Shown: positions 1 through 5,887, counted from the stretch's first letter. The stretch is DNA of 6,234 nt from Loktanella sp. (GCA_003551805.1 PUNR01000358.1:1-6234); one strand, 5' to 3'. Program-made: numbers and translations. The notes: generated by a model not told the origin, from the letters alone.

Positions 1-388
1 CCTTGATACAAGAGGCGTCCAGATCGTCCCGGTCAAGCGAGGTCAGGATCGTCACGGCCAGGATCTTCATGTCGGACCCTGCCGCCCCTTCACGCGCAGC
101 GCGCACCACATGCGGGTCGCCGTGCACGGTCAGGAAATCCAGATCGAACTGCGCGATGCCGCGCACGGCCGCTTCGACAGTGGCGCCGATGTCGAACAGC
201 TTCATATCCAGAAAGATGCGTTTGCCCTGTTCCTGTTTCAGTTCATTGGCTAGCGCCAGACCGCCGCCTGTCAGCATCCCCAGCCCGATCTTGTAGAAAC
301 TGACGCTATCGCCAAGTGTGGCGGCCAGATCCAGCCCGGCCACGACATTGGGGACATCCATCGCAACGATCAGACGGTCATCGGGCAT
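1..388 (-). CDS. pyrF: Orotidine-5'-phosphate decarboxylase, N-terminal part (cut by window edge)
   Basis: This enzyme decarboxylates orotidine 5'-monophosphate to UMP, the last step of de novo pyrimidine synthesis, in the cytoplasm. Reading the minus strand from ATG at 388 gives 129 open codons beginning MPDDRLIVAMDVPN and running off the left edge. The family is usually about 230-240 residues, so a little over half is present. The catalytic and phosphoribosyl-binding residues of the TIM barrel are visible: Asp11 in the first strand, Lys33 in FYKIGLG, and the signature D61-M-K63-L-F-D66. The usual DIPNT after the signature is DIGAT here, a variant I associate with alphaproteobacteria. The start is supported by AAGGA (complement of 397-401) eight bases upstream. 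The gene is divergent from clpB. The missing C-terminus cannot be judged. Confidence 0.95.
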   Translation of the reverse strand, partial: MPDDRLIVAMDVPNVVAGLDLAATLGDSVSFYKIGLGMLTGGGLALANELKQEQGKRIFLDMKLFDIGATVEAAVRGIAQFDLDFLTVHGDPHVVRAAREGAAGSDMKILAVTILTSLDRDDLDASCIK

Positions 389-415
389 CTTGGCAATCCT
401 TGTGTTGTTTGTTGG

Positions 416-444
416 GGTCTAGCCTGTGCCTTGGTCTTGCGCAA
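416..444 (-). promoter_or_regulatory. Candidate housekeeping sigma promoter for pyrF
   Basis: On the minus strand TTGCGC (444-439) is followed after exactly 17 bp by TAGACC (421-416), about 28 bp before the pyrF start codon. The hexamers and spacing resemble the rRNA promoter at the other end of the window (TTGCGG, 17 bp, TAGAAC). As there, the last base of the -10 element is not T, which is common in Rhodobacter-type promoters. The -35 element overlaps the clpB -35 on the other strand. This is inferred from position and consensus only. Confidence 0.5.
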
Positions 445-466
445 TCAATCCGCCCCACCCATTTAT
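436..466 (+). promoter_or_regulatory. Candidate heat-shock (sigma32/RpoH) promoter for clpB
   Basis: CTTGCG (436-441) and ACCCATTTAT (457-466), about 15 bp apart, fit the RpoH consensus CTTGAA / CCCCATnTA, with mismatches at the end of the -35 and the first C of the -10. The CCCAT core and following T-A are exact. Transcription would begin near 472, leaving about 70 nt of untranslated leader before clpB. ClpB is a classic RpoH target in proteobacteria, so position and gene identity agree. No experimental start site is available. Confidence 0.65.
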
Positions 467-474
467 CTTTTGAG

Positions 475-486
475 GCCCAATTGGGC
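475..486. repeat. Perfect 12-bp palindrome GCCCAATTGGGC in the clpB leader
   Basis: GCCC and GGGC flank AATT, so RNA starting near 472 could fold a 4-bp GC stem with a tetraloop almost at its 5' end. It could equally be a protein-binding site beside the start of transcription. The sequence shows the symmetry; either role is inference. Confidence 0.4.
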
Positions 487-531
487 ATGTGCCGCTTAGC
501 CGGGCATGTCTGTCAACGGGCGCTTTATAAA

Positions 532-535
532 GGAG
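532..535 (+). promoter_or_regulatory. Ribosome binding site that sets the clpB start
   Basis: GGAG lies six bases before ATG 542, within AAAGGAGAACGAC. An in-frame ATG at 506 would add 12 residues (MSVNGRFIKEND) but has no comparable site, and the protein from 542 begins MNLDKFTERS, the usual ClpB N-terminus. The site overlaps the 10-bp palindrome CTTTATAAAG (523-532). Confidence 0.85.
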
Positions 536-541
536 AACGAC

Positions 542-3154
542 ATGAACTTAGACAAGTTCACCGAGCGGTCGCGCGGTTTCATCCAATCCGCCCAGACGAT
601 CGCGATCCGCGAAAACCATCAACGGTTGGCGCCGGAACATCTGCTGAAAGCTTTGCTGGACGATGAGGAAGGGCTTGCCGCCAATCTGATCACCCGTGCA
701 GGCGGGCGTCCTGCCGATGTGCTGGGGGCCGTTAACGCCAGCCTTGCCAAGCTGCCGCAGGTAACGGGCGATGCCGCACAGGTGTATCTGGACAATGTCA
801 CCGCCAAGGTGGTCGACGAGGCTGAAAAAATCGCCAAGAAAGCGGGCGACAGTTTTGTTCCCGTGGAACGTCTGCTGACAGCGCTGGCGCTGGTCAAATC
901 CAAGGCCAAGGACGCGCTGGATGCTGGTGGTGTCACTGCGCAGGCGCTGAATGCCGCCATCAATGACATCCGCAAGGGTCGCACCGCCGATAGTGCGAGT
1001 GCGGAGGATAGTTTCGACGCGCTCAAGAAGTACGCCCGCGACCTGACCGAGGCTGCCGAACAAGGCAAGATCGACCCGATCATCGGACGCGACGAGGAAA
1101 TCCGTCGTGCGATGCAGGTGCTGTCGCGCCGGACCAAGAACAACCCCGTCCTGATCGGGGAACCCGGTGTGGGCAAAACCGCCATCGCCGAAGGCTTGGC
1201 CCTGCGCATCGTCAACGGCGATGTGCCTGAATCGCTGCGCAACAAGAAACTGATGGCACTGGATATGGGCGCGCTGATTGCTGGCGCTAAATACCGTGGT
1301 GAATTTGAAGAACGGCTGAAAGCTGTGCTGAAGGAGATCGAAACTGCTGCGGGCGAGATCATTCTGTTCATCGACGAAATGCACACGCTGGTCGGTGCGG
1401 GCAAGGCCGATGGCGCAATGGATGCCGCAAACCTGATCAAACCGGCGCTGGCGCGGGGTGAATTGCACTGTATCGGCGCAACCACCTTGGCCGAATATCG
1501 CAAATATGTGGAAAAGGACGCTGCCCTTGCCCGACGGTTCCAGCCGTTGCTGGTGGAAGAACCGACCGTCGTGGATACGATCAGCATCCTGCGCGGGATC
1601 AAGGAGAAATATGAACTGCACCACGGGGTGCGGATCTCGGATTCTGCCTTGGTTGCAGCGGCGACGCTGTCGCACCGTTACATCACCGACCGTTTCCTGC
1701 CGGACAAGGCCATCGACCTGATGGACGAAGCCGCCAGCCGGTTGCGCATGGAAGTGGACAGCAAGCCCGAAGAACTTGACGCGCTCGACCGCCAGATCCT
1801 GCAATTGCAGATCGAGGCCGAGGCGCTGAAGAAGGAAGATGACAAAGCCTCCAAGGACCGGCTGGCCAAGCTGGAACAGGAACTGGCCGACGTGCAGGAC
1901 CGCGCATCTGAAATGACGGTGAAATGGCAGGCCGAACGCGACAAGCTGGAAGACACCCGTGGCGTCAAGGAACGGTTGGACCGCGCTCGCGCTGATCTGG
2001 ATATCGCCAAGCGCGAAGGTAACCTCGCGAAAGCGGGGGAATTGTCCTACGGCGTGATCCCGCAGTTGGAACGCAAACTGGCCGAGGTCGAGGCGAATGA
2101 CGACCTGATGGTCGAAGAGGCCGTGCGCCCCGAACAGATCGCCGAAGTGGTCGAACGCTGGACCGGTATTCCGATGTCGAAGATGTTGGAAGGCGAACGC
2201 GACAAGCTGCTGCGCATGGAAGACGAGCTTGGCAAGCGCGTGATCGGTCAGAAATCGGCTGTGCGGGCGGTCGCCAATGCGGTCCGCCGTGCGCGTGCCG
2301 GGTTGAACGATGAAAACCGGCCGCTGGGGTCGTTCCTGTTTCTGGGGCCAACGGGTGTGGGTAAAACCGAACTGACCAAAGCCGTTGCCGAATACCTGTT
2401 CGACGATGACAGTGCGATGGTGCGGATCGACATGTCCGAATTCATGGAAAAACACGCCGTGTCGCGGCTGATCGGCGCGCCTCCGGGCTATGTCGGTTAT
2501 GACGAAGGTGGCGTGCTGACCGAGGCTGTGCGGCGGCGTCCCTATCAGGTGATCCTGTTCGACGAGGTCGAAAAGGCGCATCCCGATGTGTTTAACGTGC
2601 TGTTGCAGGTGCTGGATGATGGTGTGTTGACCGATGGCCAAGGCCGTCACGTCGATTTCAAACAGACCTTGATCATCCTGACGTCGAACCTTGGCGCGCA
2701 GGCGCTGAGCCAGCTGCCTGACGGTGTCGATGCCAGTGCCGCCAAACTGGACGTGATGGAGGCGGTGCGTGGTCACTTCCGGCCCGAGTTCCTGAACCGT
2801 CTGGACGAGACGATCATCTTTGACCGTCTGGCGCGCGAAGATATGACGGGGATTGTCACGATCCAGCTGGGTCTGCTGGCCAAACGGCTGGCGGGGCGGA
2901 ATATCAGCCTCGATCTGGATGATGCCGCACTGCAATGGCTGGCGGACGAAGGCTATGATCCGGTCTTTGGCGCACGCCCGCTAAAACGGGTGATCCAGCG
3001 CGCCTTGCAGGATCAACTGGCCGAGATGATCCTTGGTGGTGACGTTATGGACGGCGCTGTGGTCAAGGTGACGGCGGGGGCAGACGGATTGGTCGTCGGC
3101 GACCGTGTCGCCACCAGCAGCCGGATCGCGCCACCAAACCTGCCGCTGCACTAA
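542..3154 (+). CDS. clpB: ATP-dependent protein disaggregase ClpB (Hsp100)
   Basis: ClpB is a hexameric AAA+ machine that threads aggregated proteins through its pore together with DnaK/DnaJ/GrpE in the cytoplasm. The 870-residue product is close to the E. coli length (857). Domains in order: a double Clp_N domain (about 1-145); NBD1 with Walker A GEPGVGKT (206-213), pore loop KYRG (250-253), Walker B ILFIDE (274-279) and arginine pair R331-R332; the coiled-coil M domain (about 405-525), which marks ClpB rather than ClpA or ClpC; NBD2 with Walker A GPTGVGKT (602-609), pore loop GYVGYDEGG (649-657), Walker B VILFDE (670-675), arginine finger R753 and sensor-2 GARPLKR (810-816). All catalytic motifs are intact. 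The C-terminal tail after VVGDRV runs about 14 residues to NLPLH. The start at 542 is fixed by the Shine-Dalgarno sequence. A heat-shock promoter lies upstream and a strong terminator follows. Confidence 0.98.
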   Translation: MNLDKFTERSRGFIQSAQTIAIRENHQRLAPEHLLKALLDDEEGLAANLITRAGGRPADVLGAVNASLAKLPQVTGDAAQVYLDNVTAKVVDEAEKIAKKAGDSFVPVERLLTALALVKSKAKDALDAGGVTAQALNAAINDIRKGRTADSASAEDSFDALKKYARDLTEAAEQGKIDPIIGRDEEIRRAMQVLSRRTKNNPVLIGEPGVGKTAIAEGLALRIVNGDVPESLRNKKLMALDMGALIAGAKYRGEFEERLKAVLKEIETAAGEIILFIDEMHTLVGAGKADGAMDAANLIKPALARGELHCIGATTLAEYRKYVEKDAALARRFQPLLVEEPTVVDTISILRGIKEKYELHHGVRISDSALVAAATLSHRYITDRFLPDKAIDLMDEAASRLRMEVDSKPEELDALDRQILQLQIEAEALKKEDDKASKDRLAKLEQELADVQDRASEMTVKWQAERDKLEDTRGVKERLDRARADLDIAKREGNLAKAGELSYGVIPQLERKLAEVEANDDLMVEEAVRPEQIAEVVERWTGIPMSKMLEGERDKLLRMEDELGKRVIGQKSAVRAVANAVRRARAGLNDENRPLGSFLFLGPTGVGKTELTKAVAEYLFDDDSAMVRIDMSEFMEKHAVSRLIGAPPGYVGYDEGGVLTEAVRRRPYQVILFDEVEKAHPDVFNVLLQVLDDGVLTDGQGRHVDFKQTLIILTSNLGAQALSQLPDGVDASAAKLDVMEAVRGHFRPEFLNRLDETIIFDRLAREDMTGIVTIQLGLLAKRLAGRNISLDLDDAALQWLADEGYDPVFGARPLKRVIQRALQDQLAEMILGGDVMDGAVVKVTAGADGLVVGDRVATSSRIAPPNLPLH

Positions 3155-3180
3155 GGCACGAGCCTTCGTCATCGTCAGAG

Positions 3181-3202
3181 CAAAAATATCCCCGCCGGAG
3201 GC
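3181..3202 (-). repeat. Short intergenic repeat-like element (REP-like, Rhodobacterales type)
   Basis: On the minus strand this reads GCCTCCGGCGGGGATATTT followed by TTG. From memory, close variants of this GC-rich core plus AT tail recur at gene ends across Rhodobacterales chromosomes, so I call it a probable interspersed repeat. Only one copy is present in this window, so repetition cannot be shown here. It lies 26 bp after the clpB stop, within the convergent spacer. Confidence 0.4.
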
Positions 3203-3203
3203 T

Positions 3204-3220
3204 CCTGCACGTGCGGCAGG
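3204..3220. repeat. Small hairpin CCTGC/GCAGG in the clpB 3' spacer
   Basis: CCTGC (3204-3208) and GCAGG (3216-3220) are complementary arms with a 7-nt loop, and a GCACGTGC palindrome (3207-3214) overlaps them. It lies between the repeat-like element and the main terminator and has no T-run of its own. Its role is unknown; it may be part of the same repeat unit. Confidence 0.3.
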
Positions 3221-3245
3221 CGCGATCATCGGCAAGGATAAAACA

Positions 3246-3277
3246 ACAAAGCCCCGGTCAATCGACCGGGGCTTTGT
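3246..3277. terminator. Bidirectional intrinsic terminator between clpB and the FAS1 gene
   Basis: A perfect 14-bp inverted repeat (ACAAAGCCCCGGTC, 3246-3259, and GACCGGGGCTTTGT, 3264-3277) encloses a 4-nt loop. On the plus strand the stem ends CTTTGTCTT, serving clpB. On the minus strand it is followed by TGTTTTATC, a better T-tract, serving the fasciclin gene. Its place between two convergent genes fits a shared terminator. Confidence 0.9.
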
Positions 3278-3298
3278 CTTGTCCAGGGAGGGACGTGA

Positions 3299-3775
3299 TT
3301 ACATTGGTGGCAGGATCACTGCGTCGATGACGTGGATCACGCCGTTCGATGCTTCGATGTCTGCGGTAACAACGTTTGCGTCGTTCACGGTTACGCCGCC
3401 TTCGGTACCGATGGTGATGTCAGCGCCGTTTACGGTTGTCGCTGTCATGCCGTCGGTCAGGTCTGTCGACATCACGGCACCTGCCACGACGTGATATGTC
3501 AGGACTGCTGCCAGCGCTTCTGGGTCGGCCAACAGGCCTTCGACGGTGCCTTCGGGCAGCGCTGCGAATGCTTCATCCGTTGGGGCGAAGACGGTGAACG
3601 GACCTTCGCTTTTCAGTGTGTCTACCAGACCGGCAGCTTCTACAGCGGCGACCAGCGTGGTAAACGTGCCGGCGGCAACGGCGGTATCGACGATGTCCAT
3701 CTCGTGGTTATCGGCGAAAGCGACCGAAGACATTGCAGTTGTCGTAGCGAGTGCGATGAAAGTTCTGCGTAGCAT
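3299..3775 (-). CDS. Secreted fasciclin (FAS1) domain protein
   Basis: This is a 158-residue exported protein with a single FAS1 (beta-Ig-H3/fasciclin) domain. Residues 1-21 (MLRRTFIALATTTAMSSVAFA) form a Sec signal peptide with probable cleavage at AFA|DN. The domain covers about 26-156 and shows the family blocks: GPFTVFAPTDEAFAAL (58-73), the YH pair at 94-95 in TYHVVAG, and GVIHVIDAVILPP (145-157). FAS1 domains in other systems mediate adhesion or ligand binding; the role of short bacterial forms is poorly defined. The mature protein is acidic and almost wholly the domain. The start is supported by GAGG eight bases upstream (complement of 3784-3787). It converges on clpB and diverges from msrPQ. 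A candidate ECF sigma promoter lies about 50-75 bp upstream of the start codon; in Rhodobacter sphaeroides I recall a fasciclin gene in the RpoE singlet-oxygen regulon, which fits. Confidence 0.93.
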   Translation of the reverse strand: MLRRTFIALATTTAMSSVAFADNHEMDIVDTAVAAGTFTTLVAAVEAAGLVDTLKSEGPFTVFAPTDEAFAALPEGTVEGLLADPEALAAVLTYHVVAGAVMSTDLTDGMTATTVNGADITIGTEGGVTVNDANVVTADIEASNGVIHVIDAVILPPM

Positions 3776-3824
3776 GGTTAATTCCTCATTTATTAAAATG
3801 CCTTGATCGTTGGCATCGCGCTTT

Positions 3825-3850
3825 TTACGTGGCGCGTTGCGCCTGGATCA
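3825..3850 (-). promoter_or_regulatory. Candidate ECF sigma (RpoE/ECF11-like) promoter for the FAS1 gene
   Basis: On the minus strand TGATCC (3850-3845) is followed after 15 bp by CGTAA (3829-3825). TGATCC is the -35 element I recall for the Rhodobacter RpoE-ChrR regulon, with a -10 containing GTA. The spacer contains an inverted repeat (GGCGC/GCGCC, 3831-3843). Transcription would begin near 3816, giving a leader of about 40 nt. The match is by eye against a remembered consensus. Confidence 0.5.
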
Positions 3851-3873
3851 GAGGGGATTCCCGCCGAGAGCAG

Positions 3874-3901
3874 TTGACAGAAAAGCTGGTCGCACTAAGC
3901 C
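3874..3901 (+). promoter_or_regulatory. Possible housekeeping sigma promoter for msrPQ
   Basis: A consensus -35 hexamer TTGACA (3874-3879) is followed after 16 bp by TAAGCC (3896-3901), a weak -10 without the final T. The predicted start, near 3908, would leave about 150 nt of leader before msrP, so it is only a candidate. A TATATATA tract at 4018-4025 is an alternative -10, but no good -35 stands at the right distance. Confidence 0.3.
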
Positions 3902-3913
3902 GCCGGCCTTCTC

Positions 3914-3948
3914 GATTTCAAATCAATCTGCTGTGAAATCATGTGAAA
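3914..3948. promoter_or_regulatory. Operator-like repeat cluster upstream of msrP
   Basis: GATTTCA (3914-3920) and TGAAATC (3934-3940) are perfect inverted repeats whose centres are 20 bp apart, about two helical turns. The left arm is also part of the smaller palindrome GATTT-C-AAATC (3914-3924). TGTGAAA occurs twice with a 10-bp period (3932-3938 and 3942-3948). Such phased symmetry is typical of a dimeric regulator site. It lies just downstream of the candidate TTGACA promoter. The cognate protein is unknown. Confidence 0.4.
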
Positions 3949-4056
3949 ACGACGTGCGATCCTGCAACATTACAGGGGCTGGCAGTATCGTGAGAAACCA
4001 TTCCCGACTTTTTGCCGTATATATAGTCAACAGAAGCAAAACGACGGAGACAGACA

Positions 4057-4956
4057 ATGGCCTATCGCTGGAAGAACGACCTGACGCAGGCGGACGTCAC
4101 GCCCAAAGCGCAGTACATGAACCGGCGTCAAATTCTGGCGGGCACCGCCGGGTTGGGTGCGATCGGTCTGGTCGGGGGTGCGCAGGCGCAAACGGCTCTG
4201 GAACCGAACACGCTGGAAGAAATCACCAGCTACAACAATTTCTTTGAATTTGGCACCGGCAAGGCGGATCCTGCTGCCAACGCGCACCGCTTGGTCACGT
4301 CACCTTGGTCAATCCGCGTCGATGGCATGGTGGACCGCCCCGGTGACTATGGTCTGGGCGATCTGTTGGCAGGTCTGACGGTCGAGGATCGCATCTACCG
4401 TTTCCGCTGTGTCGAGGCATGGTCGATGGTCATTCCGTGGAACGGGATAGAGCTGGCTGATATCCTTGCCAAAGTGGGTGTGCAGTCCGGCGCGCGTTAC
4501 GTTGCCTTTGAAACTGTGGTCCAGCCTGAAAACATGATCGGCGTCCAGCGTCGGGTGCTGGATTTCCCTTATGTCGAGGGTCTGCGCATCGACGAGGCGA
4601 TGCATCCCCTGACAATCATGGCGACAGGGATTTACGGTGAACCGCTGGCGAACCAGAACGGGGCACCGATCCGTTTGGTCGTGCCGTGGAAATACGGGTT
4701 CAAATCGATCAAGTCGATCGTTCGGATCACCCTGACGGATCAAGAGCCCCCAAACACCTGGGCAGGTATCAACTCTCGCGAATACGGCTTTTACAGCAAC
4801 GTGAACCCGAACGTGGATCATCCCCGCTGGAGCCAGGGCAGCGAAAGGCGCATCGGCGGCGGTCTGTTCGCCGCGCGTCAGGATACGTTGATGTTCAACG
4901 GCTATGACGAAGTCGCCAGCATGTATGAAGGGATGGATCTGTCGGTATTCTATTGA
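4057..4956 (+). CDS. msrP: Protein-methionine-sulfoxide reductase catalytic subunit MsrP (YedY)
   Basis: MsrP is a periplasmic molybdopterin enzyme of the sulfite oxidase fold that reduces methionine sulfoxide in oxidised envelope proteins, with electrons from MsrQ. The 299-residue precursor has a twin-arginine signal: N22-R23-R24-Q-I-L, a hydrophobic stretch (about 28-41) and a likely cleavage at AQA|QT after residue 44, so it should be exported folded with cofactor. The YNNFFEF motif (59-65) and the molybdenum-ligand Cys118 in YRFRCVEAWSM are in place. Further family blocks are PWNGIEL, the NGAPIRLVVPWKYGFKSIKSI segment and the C-terminal GYDEVASMYEGMD. GGAG (4046-4049) seven bases upstream supports the ATG at 4057; an internal Met21 directly before the RR is a less likely start. 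msrQ follows after 21 nt, so the two form an operon. Nothing is missing or truncated. Confidence 0.97.
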   Translation: MAYRWKNDLTQADVTPKAQYMNRRQILAGTAGLGAIGLVGGAQAQTALEPNTLEEITSYNNFFEFGTGKADPAANAHRLVTSPWSIRVDGMVDRPGDYGLGDLLAGLTVEDRIYRFRCVEAWSMVIPWNGIELADILAKVGVQSGARYVAFETVVQPENMIGVQRRVLDFPYVEGLRIDEAMHPLTIMATGIYGEPLANQNGAPIRLVVPWKYGFKSIKSIVRITLTDQEPPNTWAGINSREYGFYSNVNPNVDHPRWSQGSERRIGGGLFAARQDTLMFNGYDEVASMYEGMDLSVFY

Positions 4957-4977
4957 ATAGCGGCAGGTCGGGTAACG

Positions 4978-5598
4978 ATGATGAGTATGTCAGCCACGAT
5001 CAACGGCGCTTTGCGCAAAATTCCAGCTTGGCCTTTGTATATAATAGTCGCCGGTTATGTCGTCTGGGAATTCTGGCGCGCCCTCAACCAGATCGGTCCC
5101 TATTTGATTGAACCGATCAACGTGCTGGAACGGGCTTATGGCAAAGCGGGGCTGATCTTGCTGGTGGCCGGTCTGATGGTGACGCCGTTGCGCAATTGGA
5201 CCGGGGTGAACCTGATCAAGTTCCGGCGCGCGATAGGGGTGACGGCGTTTTTTGTAATCCTTGCGCATTTTCTGGTCTTCGCCGTGTTGGATGTGCAAAG
5301 CGCCAGCCGCGTCTGGACTGAAATCGTGGAACGGCCCTATGTCACGGCCGGCATGGTCGGTTTCCTGCTTCTGGTGCCGTTGGTGCTGACGTCCAACAAT
5401 CTGGCGCTGCGCAAGATGGGCACAGCGGCATGGCGGCGTCTGCACAAGCTGTCCTATGTCGCGGTGATTCTGGGTGCCTTGCACTATCTATGGCTGTCGC
5501 GGGGCTTTCAGGTCGAGCCTTTGGTCTATCTGCTGCTGAGTATTGGGTTGGTTGCGTTGCGATATCGTCAAATCGTCTGGCGCAAGCAGCCTGCGTAA
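4978..5598 (+). CDS. msrQ: Protein-methionine-sulfoxide reductase haem-binding subunit MsrQ (YedZ)
   Basis: MsrQ is an inner-membrane b-type cytochrome of the ferric-reductase-like family that passes electrons from the quinone pool or a flavin reductase to MsrP. The 206-residue protein has about six hydrophobic segments (roughly 18-36, 56-70, 85-104, 121-138, 158-173, 180-196). Candidate haem-ligand histidines are H97 (ILAHFLVF), H156 (RRLHKLSY) and H169 (GALHYLW). The family motifs TPLRNWTG, FRRAIGV and TSNNLALRKMGTAAWRRLHKLSY are clear, and the length is close to E. coli YedZ (about 211). In-frame ATG codons at 4978, 4981 and 4987 compete: GGG at 4970-4972 and AGG at 4965-4967 are modest Shine-Dalgarno sequences that slightly favour the first two. 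It lies 21 nt after msrP and is probably co-transcribed. No convincing terminator follows. Confidence 0.96.
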   Translation: MMSMSATINGALRKIPAWPLYIIVAGYVVWEFWRALNQIGPYLIEPINVLERAYGKAGLILLVAGLMVTPLRNWTGVNLIKFRRAIGVTAFFVILAHFLVFAVLDVQSASRVWTEIVERPYVTAGMVGFLLLVPLVLTSNNLALRKMGTAAWRRLHKLSYVAVILGALHYLWLSRGFQVEPLVYLLLSIGLVALRYRQIVWRKQPA

Positions 5599-5828
5599 CG
5601 CGCGATTCGTGTTAAGTCGGCGTCAGATCGGTCTTTGCGTGATGCGATTCATTGGCGGTCTGTGTGTAAATCTGGGGATAAGTCTTCACCCATGATGTTC
5701 CGTTTTCATTCCGCCTAACAAAATTGCATTACGACCTAGGGTCCGCGATCATAAATTACCCTAAGGGCCTAGGAACATGAGGAAAATCAGGGATGTCATA
5801 AAAAGTGCATCTTTCTTCAAAAAGGGGG
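5599..5828. other. Gene-free stretch between msrQ and the rRNA promoter
   Basis: I find no credible coding sequence here. A weak stem at 5596-5614 (TAACGCG/CGTGTTA, loop CGATT) overlaps the msrQ stop but lacks a T-run. Two copies of the rare palindrome CCTAGG (5735-5740, 5768-5773) flank an inverted repeat (TAGGGT 5737-5742, ACCCTA 5758-5763). The last 30 bp before the rRNA -35 are rich in A/T with short A- and T-tracts (AAAAA at 5799-5803 region, CAAAAA before 5824), as expected for an UP element bound by the RNA polymerase alpha subunit. Confidence 0.6.
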
Positions 5829-5857
5829 TTGCGGTGGTTGGGTACTAACCGTAGAAC
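5829..5857 (+). promoter_or_regulatory. rRNA operon promoter (rrn P)
   Basis: TTGCGG (5829-5834) and TAGAAC (5852-5857) stand exactly 17 bp apart. The -10 is followed by the very GC-rich CCCCCTCACCGG, giving a likely start near 5863-5866. A GC-rich discriminator is the hallmark of promoters shut down by the stringent response. The -10 lacks T at its final (-7) position, a feature of Rhodobacter promoters that depend on the activator CarD. A/T-rich sequence upstream could be an UP element. The promoter is embedded in an imperfect inverted repeat (AGGGGGTT 5823-5830, AACCCCCCT 5855-5863; inner GGTT 5837-5840, AACC 5847-5850). Its strength and target are inferred from the rRNA leader that follows. 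Confidence 0.75.
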
Positions 5858-5887
5858 CCCCCTCACCGGCGGCGCAGCGATGCGGAT

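Noticed and set aside
3..296. Plus-strand reading frame opposite pyrF (also 316-666)
   Set aside because: Shadows of pyrF and of the pyrF-clpB control region; Ser/Arg-rich with no domain, while the minus strand encodes a clear PyrF with its catalytic residues.
506..541. Longer clpB start at ATG 506
   Set aside because: It adds 12 residues unlike ClpB N-termini and lacks a ribosome site, while ATG 542 has GGAG at ideal spacing and begins MNLDKFTERS.
548..2935. Very long open minus-strand frame (about 795 codons) opposite clpB, with shorter ones at 619-1602 and 1678-2010
   Set aside because: The clpB frame is a complete, motif-perfect protein. Open antisense frames are common opposite GC-rich genes with strong third-position bias, and the antisense products show low-complexity His/Gln/Arg-rich sequence without recognisable domains.
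5596..5614. Possible terminator after msrQ (TAACGCG/CGTGTTA stem)
   Set aside because: The stem is short, contains a G-U pair and has no T-tract, so an intrinsic terminator is not supported.
5675..5684. DnaA-box-like sequence (TTATCCCCA on the minus strand, within TGGGGATAAG)
   Set aside because: A single site with one mismatch to TTATCCACA; no cluster, no A/T-rich unwinding region and no dnaA or dnaN nearby, so an origin is not supported.
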